From an uncultured Bacilli bacterium (GTDB taxonomy: Bacteria; Bacillota_I; Bacilli_A; RFN20; CAG-826), in contig CALVUF010000003.1 in assembly GCA_944363525.1 (NCBI GenBank), forward strand, positions 1 to 42,305: a DNA stretch of 42,305 nucleotides, given 5' to 3'. A program made the translations under genes and the position numbers. Each line of letters opens with the position of its first letter. Positions within the stretch are counted from its first letter, which is position 1. Positions 20,268 to 28,501 of this stretch are shown one piece after another. The notes under the pieces are model-generated. The model saw only the letters and a program-made list of their open reading frames with translations. It did not search any database and was not told where the DNA came from.

Positions 20268-21963
20268 ATTCACTTTGACCATCTGGCCCTCGGTCATCTT
20301 CGCAAGCCTAGTCGCTTTGACCGTCGGCGGCACCTCTTTCATCTATTCCCAGAACGTCGCCGCTGAGAACTACCGCCAGGTCGAGGCCACTTCCGAGCAG
20401 GTCTTGACCAATTACGAGACTTATTTCTCCTCGGCCATCGAGGTATCCGACATCATTTTGGCCCGTTATGCCAACCTCGATGCGACGGCCATTCACGACG
20501 ATTTGCCCTTTTATTTCGACATGATCCGGGAATTGAATCCCGAGATCCTCTCCATCTCCTTATACCGGAGCTCCGATTCCTATCCGTTAGCCAAAGACAG
20601 CGAATCCTATTATGAGGTCGGCTTCCAAAGCGAGGACTGGTACGTCGAGCCCCTCCATGACCATTACATCAATATCTTCAACTCCCATCCTTCCAGCGAG
20701 GATATCCCTTATTCCTATACTCTTTCTCGATATTTGGCCAATGACATCGACTCGGCCAATGAGGCGGTTTTAAAGATCGACTTCGATTTTGGCGAGATCG
20801 TCGAGAACATCTCCCCGGTCGACTTAGGGGAAGGGGGGCGGTTCCTGATCTACGATTCCGATTACGATCTGATCTATTCCTCCGGGCGGACGATGAACGA
20901 GCAGGCTTTAGCCCTCACCAAGGAACTGGTCATCGGCATCGAACGGGTCAAGCTCGATGGCCATAACCATTATCTTTACGCCATGACCATCGCCAACACC
21001 GGCTGGCGGGTCGCCATCTTCACCAATGCCGACGCCATCGTCGCCGCGGTCAATAACTTCATCTTGATGATCTGTCTTTTGGCCATCGCCGCCATCCTCC
21101 TCTTCGTCTTGGTGATGATGCTGGTGGCCGGCCGCATCGCTAATCCGATTCGCCTCCTCCAACGGGAGATGAGCCGGGTCGCCTCCCTCGATTATCAAGC
21201 CAACGTCGACAAGTTTTCCGGGGGCAACCAGGAGATCGCCGACCTCTATGACTCGTTTGAGGCGATGATGGCCCGGATCAAGACTTTGACCGCCGATTTG
21301 GTCAAGGAGAAAGAAGAGCAAAGGAAAAGCGAGCTCCGGGCGCTGCAGAACCAGATCAACCCCCATTTCCTTTACAACACCCTCGACTCGATCATCGCCC
21401 TTATCGAAGCCGGGCAAGGGGAGCAGGCCGAGAAGATGATCGTCGCCTTGTCCCGTTTCTTCCGCCTTTCGATCTCAAGGGGCCATAACATCATCCCCTT
21501 AGCCGATGAATTAGCCCATGCAAGGAATTACCTGCTGATCCAAAAGATGCGGCACGGGGAGGCGATCGATTTCGAGTTCGTCTTACCCGAAGAAAGGATC
21601 GATGGCTATTATGTGGTGAAGCTCATCCTGCAGCCGCTTATCGAGAACTCCTTGGTCCACGGGCTGAAGGAGGATGAGACGACCCATATCAAAGTCACCG
21701 TCGGCTTCGACGAATCCTTCCTTTACCTCACGGTGGAAGACGATGGCTACGGGATGAAGGAAAGCAAGGTCGAGGAGCTGAGGAAACGGCTTTTGGCCAC
21801 CCATGAATACAAAGGGGTCGGGATCAAGAACGTCTATGACCGTCTACGGGTCTATTATGGCGAGCAAGCCGACATTACGATCGAATCGGAAGTCGAGGTC
21901 GGGACCAAGATCACCATCCAGATCCCGAAGGCGAAAGCGAGGGTCAACGATGAAGCGGATTAA
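20245..21963 (+). CDS. YesM-type sensor histidine kinase
   Basis: The 572-residue protein has a first transmembrane helix at about 12-35, an extracellular sensor domain of about 235 residues (36-270), and a second helix at about 272-295. HAMP (about 297-350) and a coiled linker follow. The His_kinase domain has phospho-acceptor His374 in LQNQINPHFLYNTL. An HATPase_c domain has LILQPLIENSLVHGL (N box), VEDDGYGM (G1) and GVGIKNVYDRL (G2). It is the partner of the response regulator in front (overlap 23 bp) and is followed, again by overlap (14 bp), by a sugar-binding lipoprotein that probably presents the ligand to its sensor domain. Confidence 0.94.
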   Translation: MNKRHQLKFTLTIWPSVIFASLVALTVGGTSFIYSQNVAAENYRQVEATSEQVLTNYETYFSSAIEVSDIILARYANLDATAIHDDLPFYFDMIRELNPEILSISLYRSSDSYPLAKDSESYYEVGFQSEDWYVEPLHDHYINIFNSHPSSEDIPYSYTLSRYLANDIDSANEAVLKIDFDFGEIVENISPVDLGEGGRFLIYDSDYDLIYSSGRTMNEQALALTKELVIGIERVKLDGHNHYLYAMTIANTGWRVAIFTNADAIVAAVNNFILMICLLAIAAILLFVLVMMLVAGRIANPIRLLQREMSRVASLDYQANVDKFSGGNQEIADLYDSFEAMMARIKTLTADLVKEKEEQRKSELRALQNQINPHFLYNTLDSIIALIEAGQGEQAEKMIVALSRFFRLSISRGHNIIPLADELAHARNYLLIQKMRHGEAIDFEFVLPEERIDGYYVVKLILQPLIENSLVHGLKEDETTHIKVTVGFDESFLYLTVEDDGYGMKESKVEELRKRLLATHEYKGVGIKNVYDRLRVYYGEQADITIESEVEVGTKITIQIPKAKARVNDEAD

Positions 21964-22954
21964 GCATCTATTCCTTTCCCTTGGGGCCATGCTCGGTTTA
22001 ACCGGCTGCTCCGCCTCCCCCTCCCAAGTCCCGATTTTCGCCTATGCCGAGGACGATACCTTCATTTCCTCGTTGCTGGTCGAATTGGACAGGGAATTGC
22101 AGGGTTATGACCATCCGATCCATTATTCGAATCGCGATCAAAACCAGCAAAACTCGGCTATTTTGGAGGAAATAGACAATGGGGCCGATTGCCTATTGGT
22201 CAATTTGGTTGACCGGCTCAGCGCCTCGGCCATCATCGAGAAAGCCTACGAGGAGGAGATTCCCTGCATCTTCTTGAACCGCCGCCCTTTAGACGATGAC
22301 CTCGATCCGCCCGAAGGCGGGCTATTCGGCACCTGGGTCAGGCAACATTGCTTTTACGTCGGCTCTTATCCCGGTTATGAAGGGGAGAAGCAGGCTGAGA
22401 TCGCCGATACCTATTTCCAAGCTCAGGGTGGTTTTGCCCGCTCGCCAATCGATCGGAACGGCGATGGGGTGGTGCAAGTGGCCATCATCAAAGGCGAGCA
22501 GGGTCATCAAGACGCTGAAGAACGGTCTTCGGCCTGCCTGCAGGGATTGAAGAATCGGGGCTATGCGGTGGAGGCGGTGGCTTCGGTCTACGCCAACTGG
22601 GAAAAGGGCAAGGCCAAGGAAATGGCGGCCTCTCTCCCCTTTGAGGATATCGAATTGGTGTTCTCGAATAACGACGATATGGCCTTAGGGGTGGCGGAGT
22701 ATCTGGAAGAAAACGAACCGGACTTATTCCTCCCGATCATCGGGGTCGATGGGACGGCGGCCGGCAAGGCGGCGGTCGAGGACGGGACCCTCATCGGCAC
22801 CGTGGTCAACGATGCGCCGAAACAAGCGAAAATCATCGCCGAATTGGTTTCCCATCTTTTAGATGGGACCCCTTTGCCCGTCGGAAACGAATCCTTTTTA
22901 ATCGAGAGCAATTATTACTACTCGATGGGCAATATCGTCTCGTCAGATTTTTAA
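21950..22954 (+). CDS. Sensory galactose-type periplasmic-binding lipoprotein
   Basis: The 334-residue lipoprotein (lipobox GLTGC, Cys20) has the fold of the type 1 sugar-binding proteins. VPIFAYAEDDTFISSLL matches the MglB start. The EF-hand-like calcium loop DRNGDGVVQVAII lies near 164-176, then IIKGEQGHQDAEERS, FSNNDDMALGVAEYL and IGVDGTAAGKAAVEDGTLIGTVVND. It is related to mglB (23110) but clearly diverged. It is placed as the third gene of the RR-HK unit by 14-bp overlap and not with the transporter, so the likely role is ligand sensing for the kinase, as in the XylFII-LytS-YesN type systems. It could also feed the transporter. After it comes a 155-bp regulatory gap. Confidence 0.88.
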   Translation: MKRIKHLFLSLGAMLGLTGCSASPSQVPIFAYAEDDTFISSLLVELDRELQGYDHPIHYSNRDQNQQNSAILEEIDNGADCLLVNLVDRLSASAIIEKAYEEEIPCIFLNRRPLDDDLDPPEGGLFGTWVRQHCFYVGSYPGYEGEKQAEIADTYFQAQGGFARSPIDRNGDGVVQVAIIKGEQGHQDAEERSSACLQGLKNRGYAVEAVASVYANWEKGKAKEMAASLPFEDIELVFSNNDDMALGVAEYLEENEPDLFLPIIGVDGTAAGKAAVEDGTLIGTVVNDAPKQAKIIAELVSHLLDGTPLPVGNESFLIESNYYYSMGNIVSSDF

Positions 22955-22989
22955 ATAATTAAGATGCCATCAGAACTTCTTTAGTCAAG

Positions 22990-23019
22990 TAGAGATTTTT
23001 CCTAATTTTGTAGAGATTT
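22990..23019. promoter_or_regulatory. Direct repeat, two 10-bp sites 20 bp apart (response-regulator site candidate)
   Basis: GTAGAGATTT occurs at 22990-22999 and 23010-23019. Two same-orientation sites spaced by two helical turns are the usual target of AraC-type DNA-binding domains, which the co-located response regulator carries. They lie upstream of the cre site and the mglB gene. Confidence 0.6.
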
Positions 23020-23031
23020 GCCCATTCGTTT

Positions 23032-23045
23032 TGAAAGCGCTTACA
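23032..23045. promoter_or_regulatory. Catabolite-responsive element (cre) for CcpA
   Basis: TGAAAGCGCTTACA matches the cre consensus TGWAANCGNTNWCA at every position. It lies 64 bp before the mglB ATG, in the promoter region, the position for repression of transport genes when a preferred sugar is available. Confidence 0.8.
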
Positions 23046-23109
23046 GGAAAAATGGAAATATAGCCATACGCGTAACGCGATGGCCAACCAACAGGAATTA
23101 GGAGGAAAC

Positions 23110-24174
23110 ATGAAAAAGAAATTAATTCCGACCCTCGCCCTTGCCGCCATCGCCGCCGTCAGCTGCGGTTCCTCGGCCAGCAAAGTCTCCATCTTCTGGT
23201 ATCAATACGACGATGCCTATATCAGCACCGTCCGGGCCGCCTTAGAGGCTGACTTCAATACCAACAAGGTCGAATTCGCCTCGTTCAACGGCGAAAACAA
23301 AGCCGATACCCAGACCACCCAGATCACCAACGCCATCTCGGCCAAGGATTCGGGCATCCTCCTCGTCAACGCCGTCAACCAGGAAGGGCAAGGCGAGACC
23401 ATCTCCCGTCAAGCCAAAGAAGCCAACATCCCGGTTGTCTTCTTCAACCGTGAGGTCACCGATGCCGCCGTCACCTCGACCAATTACCCGGATGCCGCCT
23501 TCGTCGGCACCGATCCGGATGAAGCCGGCTATATGCAAGGCAAGATCATCGCCGAAGCTCTCCAATACGATGACAACGGCACCAAGAAGGTCAATCCGCA
23601 TTTCGACCGGAATGGCGACGGCAAGATCAACTACGTCATGCTCCGGGGCCCGGTCGGCAACGCTGAAGCCGATGGCCGGACCAAATACTCGGTCGATGAA
23701 GCCAACCGTTTGATGAAAGAATACCTTGGCATCTCAACCAACGTCATGGTTCAGCTTGGGGCCGACACTGACTGCGACTGGGATCAGGCCAAAGCCAAGA
23801 CCGCGATGGACAACCTCATCGGGTCGCAGGGCGCCGCTAACATCGAATGCGTCATTGCCAATAACGACATGATGGCCGTCGGTGCGATCCAATCGCTCGT
23901 CGCCAATAACCTCAACCAGCCGAATGGCAACCAGGAAGTCCTCGTCGTCGGCGTCGACGCCGTCGATGCCGGCAAGAACGCCATCGATGCCAAGCAGATG
24001 TATGGCACCGTCCAGCAGGATGGCGAGGAAATGGCCCGGGTCCTCTCGGTTATGGCCCGGAACAAACTCGCCGATAAGGATTACCTCGATGGCCTGACTG
24101 GCTATGCCTGGGATTCCGACACCGTCCACAAGATTCGTATCCCCTACGGTGCCTACACCGCGGATTCGAAATAA
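23110..24174 (+). CDS. mglB: Galactose/methyl-galactoside ABC transporter, substrate-binding lipoprotein
   Basis: The 354-residue lipoprotein (lipobox AAVSC, Cys19) starts at the ATG with a textbook AGGAGG 5 nt upstream; an ATG 30 nt earlier lies before that site and is rejected. Family motifs are SIFWYQYDDAYISTVR, FFNREVTD, the calcium loop DRNGDGKINYVML, VIANNDMMAVGAIQSL and VVGVDAVDAGKNAI. The product binds a hexose outside the membrane and delivers it to MglAC. Control by the upstream AraC-type site and cre is likely. A perfect hairpin follows the stop, which may keep this message more abundant than the downstream genes. The specificity (galactose against other hexoses) is inferred. Confidence 0.92.
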   Translation: MKKKLIPTLALAAIAAVSCGSSASKVSIFWYQYDDAYISTVRAALEADFNTNKVEFASFNGENKADTQTTQITNAISAKDSGILLVNAVNQEGQGETISRQAKEANIPVVFFNREVTDAAVTSTNYPDAAFVGTDPDEAGYMQGKIIAEALQYDDNGTKKVNPHFDRNGDGKINYVMLRGPVGNAEADGRTKYSVDEANRLMKEYLGISTNVMVQLGADTDCDWDQAKAKTAMDNLIGSQGAANIECVIANNDMMAVGAIQSLVANNLNQPNGNQEVLVVGVDAVDAGKNAIDAKQMYGTVQQDGEEMARVLSVMARNKLADKDYLDGLTGYAWDSDTVHKIRIPYGAYTADSK

Positions 24175-24206
24175 ATCGGCTACTTAGAGTCGGTTGATAA
24201 AACGAT

Positions 24207-24230
24207 GGGAGGGGGACCTAACCCCCTCCC
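24207..24230 (+). promoter_or_regulatory. Intercistronic hairpin between mglB and mglA
   Basis: GGGAGGGGG (24207-24215) and CCCCCTCCC (24222-24230) form nine perfect pairs around ACCTAA. No T-run follows, so it is not a standard terminator. It more likely stabilises the mglB message end or marks a processing site, giving more binding protein than transporter. Confidence 0.7.
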
Positions 24231-24250
24231 GTCTTACTGGGAGTGATAAC

Positions 24251-25777
24251 ATGAGCGAAAAGGAAACGAAGACTGAAAACGAATATCTCTTGCAGATGAT
24301 TGATATCTGCAAGTCTTTCCCTGGCGTCAAAGCGCTCGACCACGCCCAACTCAAGGTCCGGCCGGGCTCGGTTCACTCGTTGATGGGGGAGAACGGGGCG
24401 GGCAAATCGACCTTGATGAAATGCCTCTTCGGCCTCTATAACCGGGATTCCGGCGATGTTATCTTCAATGGCCGCTCGGTCACCTACCATTCGACCAAAG
24501 AAGCTCTTGAAGATGGGATCGCGATGGTTCAGCAAGAGCTCAACCAGGCGATGAAGATGTCGGTCATGGATAACCTTTGGCTCGGCCGTTATCCGATGAT
24601 CGGCGGTTTTGCCATTGATTCGAGCAAGATGTATGCCGATACCATCAACGTCTTCCGGTCGCTCGGCATCGATTACATCGACCCGAAGCAGATTATCTCG
24701 ACCCTCTCGGTCGCTGACCGGCAGATGATCGAGATCGCCAAAGCGGTCTCCTATAACGCCAAAATCGTTGTCTTCGATGAACCGACCTCCTCGTTATCGG
24801 ACGAGGAAATCGAACGGCTATTTAAGATCATCAACGGCTTGAAGGCCAAGGGCTGCGGGATCATCTACATCTCGCACAAGATGGATGAAATCTTAAGGAT
24901 TTCCGATGAAGTCACCATCATGCGGGATGGCAAATGGGTCTCGACCGATAAGGCCAGCGACCTAACGATGGACGCCATCATCACCAAGATGGTCGGGCGG
25001 GCCTTGACCAACCGCTTCCCACCGAAAACCAATAAGCCAGGGGAAGTAAGTCTCGAAATCAAGCATCTAACCTCCAAATACGGGAACAACGCCATCCATG
25101 ACGTTTCCTTCTCGGTTCGGAAAGGCGAGATCTTCGGCCTAGCCGGCTTAGTCGGCTCGGGCCGCTCGGAATTGCTTGAGACCATCTTCGGGGTTCGGAC
25201 CAAAGCCGATGGCCATGTCTTCCTTGATGGCATCTTGATGCATAACGACAACTCGATGAAGGCCATCAAGAACGGCTTCGCCCTCCTTACCGAGGAACGG
25301 CGGATCACCGGCATCTTTGGCTCGATGGACATCAAGGAAAACGCCACCATCGCCAGCTTGGATAACTACAAAGGGCTGATCGGGCTCGATGACACCGCCA
25401 TGGTCCATGACACCAACTGGGTCATTGACTCGATGCACGTCAAGACCCCGTCGCAGAAGACGAAGATACGGTCGTTATCCGGCGGCAACCAGCAGAAGGT
25501 CATTCTTGGCCGCTGGATGCTGACTAAACCCGAGGTCTTGCTCCTCGACGAGCCGACCCGCGGCATCGACGTCGGGGCCAAATACGAAATCTACCAACTC
25601 ATCATCGATATGGCCAACCAAGGCAAGACCATCATCATGTGCTCCTCGGAAATGCCAGAATTGCTCGGCATTTGCGACCGGATCGGCGTCATGAGCGGAC
25701 ATCGGTTCGCCGGCGTCGTCAATCGCGAGGAAGCGACCCAAGAGAAACTAATGAGCCTCTCGCTCAAATACATGTAA
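24251..25777 (+). CDS. mglA: Galactose/methyl-galactoside ABC transporter, ATP-binding protein
   Basis: The 508-residue protein has two ABC cassettes, as in MglA/RbsA/XylG. The first has Walker [10 protein letters not shown] (about 46-54), signature [15 protein letters not shown] and Walker [12 protein letters not shown]. The second has the usual degenerate P-loop [12 protein letters not shown], signature [15 protein letters not shown] and Walker [15 protein letters not shown]. It powers sugar import through the permease that follows. The start at 24251 is supported by GGGAG and by the family N-terminus; a longer frame from 24194 would run through the hairpin. The gap to the permease start is 18 bp with AAGGAGG. 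Confidence 0.94.
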   Translation: MSEKETKTENEYLLQMIDICKSFPGVKALDHAQLKVRPGSVHSLMGENGAGKSTLMKCLFGLYNRDSGDVIFNGRSVTYHSTKEALEDGIAMVQQELNQAMKMSVMDNLWLGRYPMIGGFAIDSSKMYADTINVFRSLGIDYIDPKQIISTLSVADRQMIEIAKAVSYNAKIVVFDEPTSSLSDEEIERLFKIINGLKAKGCGIIYISHKMDEILRISDEVTIMRDGKWVSTDKASDLTMDAIITKMVGRALTNRFPPKTNKPGEVSLEIKHLTSKYGNNAIHDVSFSVRKGEIFGLAGLVGSGRSELLETIFGVRTKADGHVFLDGILMHNDNSMKAIKNGFALLTEERRITGIFGSMDIKENATIASLDNYKGLIGLDDTAMVHDTNWVIDSMHVKTPSQKTKIRSLSGGNQQKVILGRWMLTKPEVLLLDEPTRGIDVGAKYEIYQLIIDMANQGKTIIMCSSEMPELLGICDRIGVMSGHRFAGVVNREEATQEKLMSLSLKYM

Positions 25778-25795
25778 TAAGGAGGATTGCACCAC

Positions 25796-27676
25796 ATGGA
25801 AGCGGCGATCAAAGAAGAACAGGTCACTCCGGAAGAGGAACTAACTCTTACCCGGCAGTTATCGGACTTAAAAAACGACAAGCGCGAGTGCAAGGGCAAG
25901 ATCTATGACCTGCAGTTCGACGGATTAAGCGAAGCCGATTTCGCCTCGGCCAAGCAAGCGATCCTCGACGAGCACGAGCAGAAAGCGAAGGCGTACAAGG
26001 AAAACGTCGAGAAAGTTCGGCTGGATCTCATTGAGACCAACAATCAGATCAAGGCTAAGAAAGCCGATCTGAAGAAGGCGATTGAGGAGATCAAGGCGAA
26101 CAATACTTACGTTGCCTCCCCGGAGGAAGTAAGCAAAGCCAACGCCGACTATAACCAAAAAAAGCAGCTCGAGGACGCCGCCTATGCTGAGAAGCTCACG
26201 GCTCTAAAAGCCGACTTGGCCAAGATAAAGGAAACTTCCTCGGTTCAAACCAAAGAACTCTGGGCCGAATTCAAACGGGTTAAGAAGACCCCGATGAAGC
26301 GGGCCGAGAAAGCGACCAAACTCGACGAACTGAAATCCGAGATCTATCGGGTCTCGGGCGCGGCCGACCTTGAAGCTCTTGAGAAGCGGCACGCGATTGA
26401 GGATTTAACCAAAACCCATAAAGAGATCTTGGCACAGTATAAAAATGAGCTCGACCTCGTCGAGAAACACTTAGCCACCGTCATTAAGGAAAAGAAGGAA
26501 GAGGGGCGGAAGGAACTGAGCCCGCTGCGGCAAAAGGCGGATGCGCTCCGGCAGAATTACGGGGCGGTCGCTAATCCGGCTTACAAGTTCGGCTTGTTCT
26601 GGCGGAACTGGGGCATCGGGTTCGCCGAAAGGCAAAAGAAAGCCTTCACCAACTGGGACGCCTTCAAGGATTGGCTGGTCCATAACGCCATCTACCTCAT
26701 CGTCTTGTTGATGATCGTCGTCACCGCCTGCATCCGTCCGAACTGGGTCAACTTCAACACCGTTGTCTCAATCGTCATCGCGACCGCCGCCATCCTCCCG
26801 ATGTCGCTGGGCGTCGCTGGGCCGATCGTTCTAGCCGGCACCGACTTGTCACTTGGTCGTATCTACGGCTTCACCGCGGTTATGGCTGGTTCGTTATTGG
26901 CCTATACCTCATCCGGTCAGTTCGTCTATCCCTGGGTCACCAGCATGCCCTGGATCTGGGTCATCGCGGTCATGTTGATCGTCTCCGGCATCGGCGGCAT
27001 ATTCGGCTTCCTCAACGGCTTCTTCACCGCTAAATTCTCAATCCACCCCTTCATCGTCACCTTGGGCACCCAGCTCATTGTCTATGGCTTGGTCACCCTC
27101 TTCGTCTCCGAAGGCATCTTCGGCAACAACCTCTCCGCCTCCTTCGGAACCCCGATCTTCGAGCATTACTACAACTTCGTTAACGGCGGCTTCCAAGTCG
27201 GCGGCACCCGGATTCCCTATTACGTCTTCTACGCCATCATCATCGTCGCCGTCGTCTGGTTCATCTGGAACAAGACCAAGTTCGGCAAGAGCATGTTTGC
27301 CGTCGGCTGCAACCCTGAAGCGGCTAACGTCTCCGGCATCTCGGCCATGAAGACCATCATCCTGACCTTCGTCTTAGCCGGTATCCTCTATGGTTTCGCC
27401 GGGTTTGAATACAACCCGATCTACGGTGGGGCTTATACCGGAACCGGGCAAGGCGGCGAGCTTGACCCGATCACCGCAGCCGTCATCGGCGGCGTCTCCT
27501 TCACCGGTGGTATTGGTAAGGTCTCCGGCGTCGTCTTCGGCTCATTCTTATTACAGATCATCTCCAACTGCTTGGTCGCCCTCCAGGCCCCGCCGGCCTA
27601 TACTTCCTTAGTCAAAGGCGCGATCATCCTCATCGCCGTCTCCCTTGACATGAAGAAGTACATCGTCAAGAAGTAA
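25796..27676 (+). CDS. mglC: Galactose/methyl-galactoside ABC permease with long N-terminal coiled coil
   Basis: The 626-residue protein is almost twice the usual length of MglC (about 335). Residues about 1-290 are charged, Lys/Glu/Ala-rich and heptad-like (for example LKKAIEEIKANN, YAEKLTALKADLAKIKE) with no hydrophobic helix. Residues about 295-625 form a normal BPD_transp_2 permease with eight to ten helices (YLIVLLMIVVTACIRPNWVNF, GPIVLAGTDLSLGRIYGFTAV, GFLNGFFTAKFSIHPFIVTLG, VIGGVSFTGGIGKVSGVVFGS). The ATG at 25796 has AAGGAGG 10 nt upstream; a TTG at 25787 is too close to that site. The extension lies in the cytoplasm. It has no known role; tethering to MglA or to a cytoplasmic partner is an inference. 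Confidence 0.92.
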   Translation: MEAAIKEEQVTPEEELTLTRQLSDLKNDKRECKGKIYDLQFDGLSEADFASAKQAILDEHEQKAKAYKENVEKVRLDLIETNNQIKAKKADLKKAIEEIKANNTYVASPEEVSKANADYNQKKQLEDAAYAEKLTALKADLAKIKETSSVQTKELWAEFKRVKKTPMKRAEKATKLDELKSEIYRVSGAADLEALEKRHAIEDLTKTHKEILAQYKNELDLVEKHLATVIKEKKEEGRKELSPLRQKADALRQNYGAVANPAYKFGLFWRNWGIGFAERQKKAFTNWDAFKDWLVHNAIYLIVLLMIVVTACIRPNWVNFNTVVSIVIATAAILPMSLGVAGPIVLAGTDLSLGRIYGFTAVMAGSLLAYTSSGQFVYPWVTSMPWIWVIAVMLIVSGIGGIFGFLNGFFTAKFSIHPFIVTLGTQLIVYGLVTLFVSEGIFGNNLSASFGTPIFEHYYNFVNGGFQVGGTRIPYYVFYAIIIVAVVWFIWNKTKFGKSMFAVGCNPEAANVSGISAMKTIILTFVLAGILYGFAGFEYNPIYGGAYTGTGQGGELDPITAAVIGGVSFTGGIGKVSGVVFGSFLLQIISNCLVALQAPPAYTSLVKGAIILIAVSLDMKKYIVKK

Positions 27677-27677
27677 C

Positions 27678-27869
27678 ATGGAAGAAAAAGAAAAAGATCC
27701 CGTGTCTTCTTTCCAAAGCGAACCCACCCCCAAAAACGGGTGGTTTTCGCTTAATAAGCGGATCTTCTCCAAATTCAGTCTTAAAGGGTCGACCATTCTC
27801 TTTATCATCGGCGTCCTGGCCGTCATTGCCATCCTCGCCTTGGTGGTGGCAAACTATTACCTGCATTGA
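27678..27869 (+). CDS. Small single-span membrane protein
   Basis: The 63-residue protein has a charged, proline-containing N-terminus (about 1-37) and one hydrophobic helix at about 39-60 (TILFIIGVLAVIAILALVV). It starts 1 bp after the permease stop, so it is translated by coupling and belongs to the mgl unit. I do not recognise a family. Small proteins at the end of transporter operons often adjust transporter activity or stability; that role here is inference. Confidence 0.65.
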   Translation: MEEKEKDPVSSFQSEPTPKNGWFSLNKRIFSKFSLKGSTILFIIGVLAVIAILALVVANYYLH

Positions 27870-27872
27870 TTT

Positions 27873-28202
27873 ATGTCTTTCTACTGGTTATTGATCCTCG
27901 TCGTCTTGGCGAGCTTCTCCTGCATCGCTTTCTGCGCCCGTTACGTGGTCCAGTTGAAGCATCAGTTCGATGACGACTACAAACCGAAGTTCGTCATCAA
28001 CGAGGCGATGGTCCTAGTCATCGGCTTCGTCGGGGGCTCGATTGGCTTGGTGTTATCCTATCTAAGCTTCAAGGAGCTCCGGACCGAGGATAAGTTCCAT
28101 AGTTATCGTTTCCTTTGGCTGACCTTATTGGCCTTAGTCATTCAGGTTACCCTCTTTACCTTGCTCGGGGTGTATGGGTTCATCACCTTCACTGGGTTCT
28201 GA
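27873..28202 (+). CDS. Small membrane protein, DUF1294-like
   Basis: The 109-residue protein has three hydrophobic helices (about 4-24, 46-66 and 82-105). The middle portion INEAMVLVIGFVGGSIGLVLSYLSF with following KELRTEDKF resembles the GGSIG core of DUF1294 proteins, whose function is unknown. It begins 3 bp after the preceding stop, so it is the last gene of the mgl unit. The start is the only suitable ATG; no strong Shine-Dalgarno sequence is present, consistent with coupled translation. Confidence 0.65.
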   Translation: MSFYWLLILVVLASFSCIAFCARYVVQLKHQFDDDYKPKFVINEAMVLVIGFVGGSIGLVLSYLSFKELRTEDKFHSYRFLWLTLLALVIQVTLFTLLGVYGFITFTGF

Positions 28203-28228
28203 TTATTAATCATTTAAGGGTGATAGCC

Positions 28229-28402
28229 CCTTTTTTGGAACTTCAAGAGGCCTGGCATTATGATGAATTGCCCGGTTATCCCAAAAGCGAGCTCGAGGTC
28301 ATTGGTTTTCAGCGGGGCGTCAGAGGTGATGATTCCTGGGGCGCTCCGGTCCATCCCCAATACGAATTAGATGCCGGAAACCGCTTAGTTTCCGTTTCCT
28401 GA
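28229..28402 (+). pseudogene. Beta-galactosidase (GH2) C-terminal remnant
   Basis: The frame ending at 28402 reads LELQEAWHYDELPGYPKSEL, then VIGFQRGVRGDDSWGAPVHPQYEL. GxGGDDSWGAxVHPxY is the hallmark of the C-terminal domain of LacZ-type GH2 beta-galactosidases. Everything upstream has been lost: the mgl unit ends at 28202, directly before it. It is a remnant, but it indicates that a beta-galactosidase once followed the transporter, which supports a galactoside substrate. Confidence 0.75.
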
Positions 28403-28442
28403 TGGCCCTCGATGATTAAAGAGGGATTTGCGAGAAAACAAG

Positions 28443-28470
28443 AAAACCGGCGTCGTTTGGCGCCGGTTTT
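28443..28470. terminator. Bidirectional terminator between convergent units
   Basis: AAAACCGGCG (28443-28452) and CGCCGGTTTT (28461-28470) form ten perfect pairs with an 8-nt loop. The A/T ends give a T-run on both strands, ending the mgl unit (plus) and the lipoprotein gene at 28502 (minus). Confidence 0.9.
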
Positions 28471-28501
28471 GCGTATGTTTCTTACGATTGCCTAATTATT
28501 A

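Noticed and set aside
24207..24230. Hairpin after mglB as a full terminator
   Set aside because: No T-run follows; mglA is close and lacks an evident promoter of its own.
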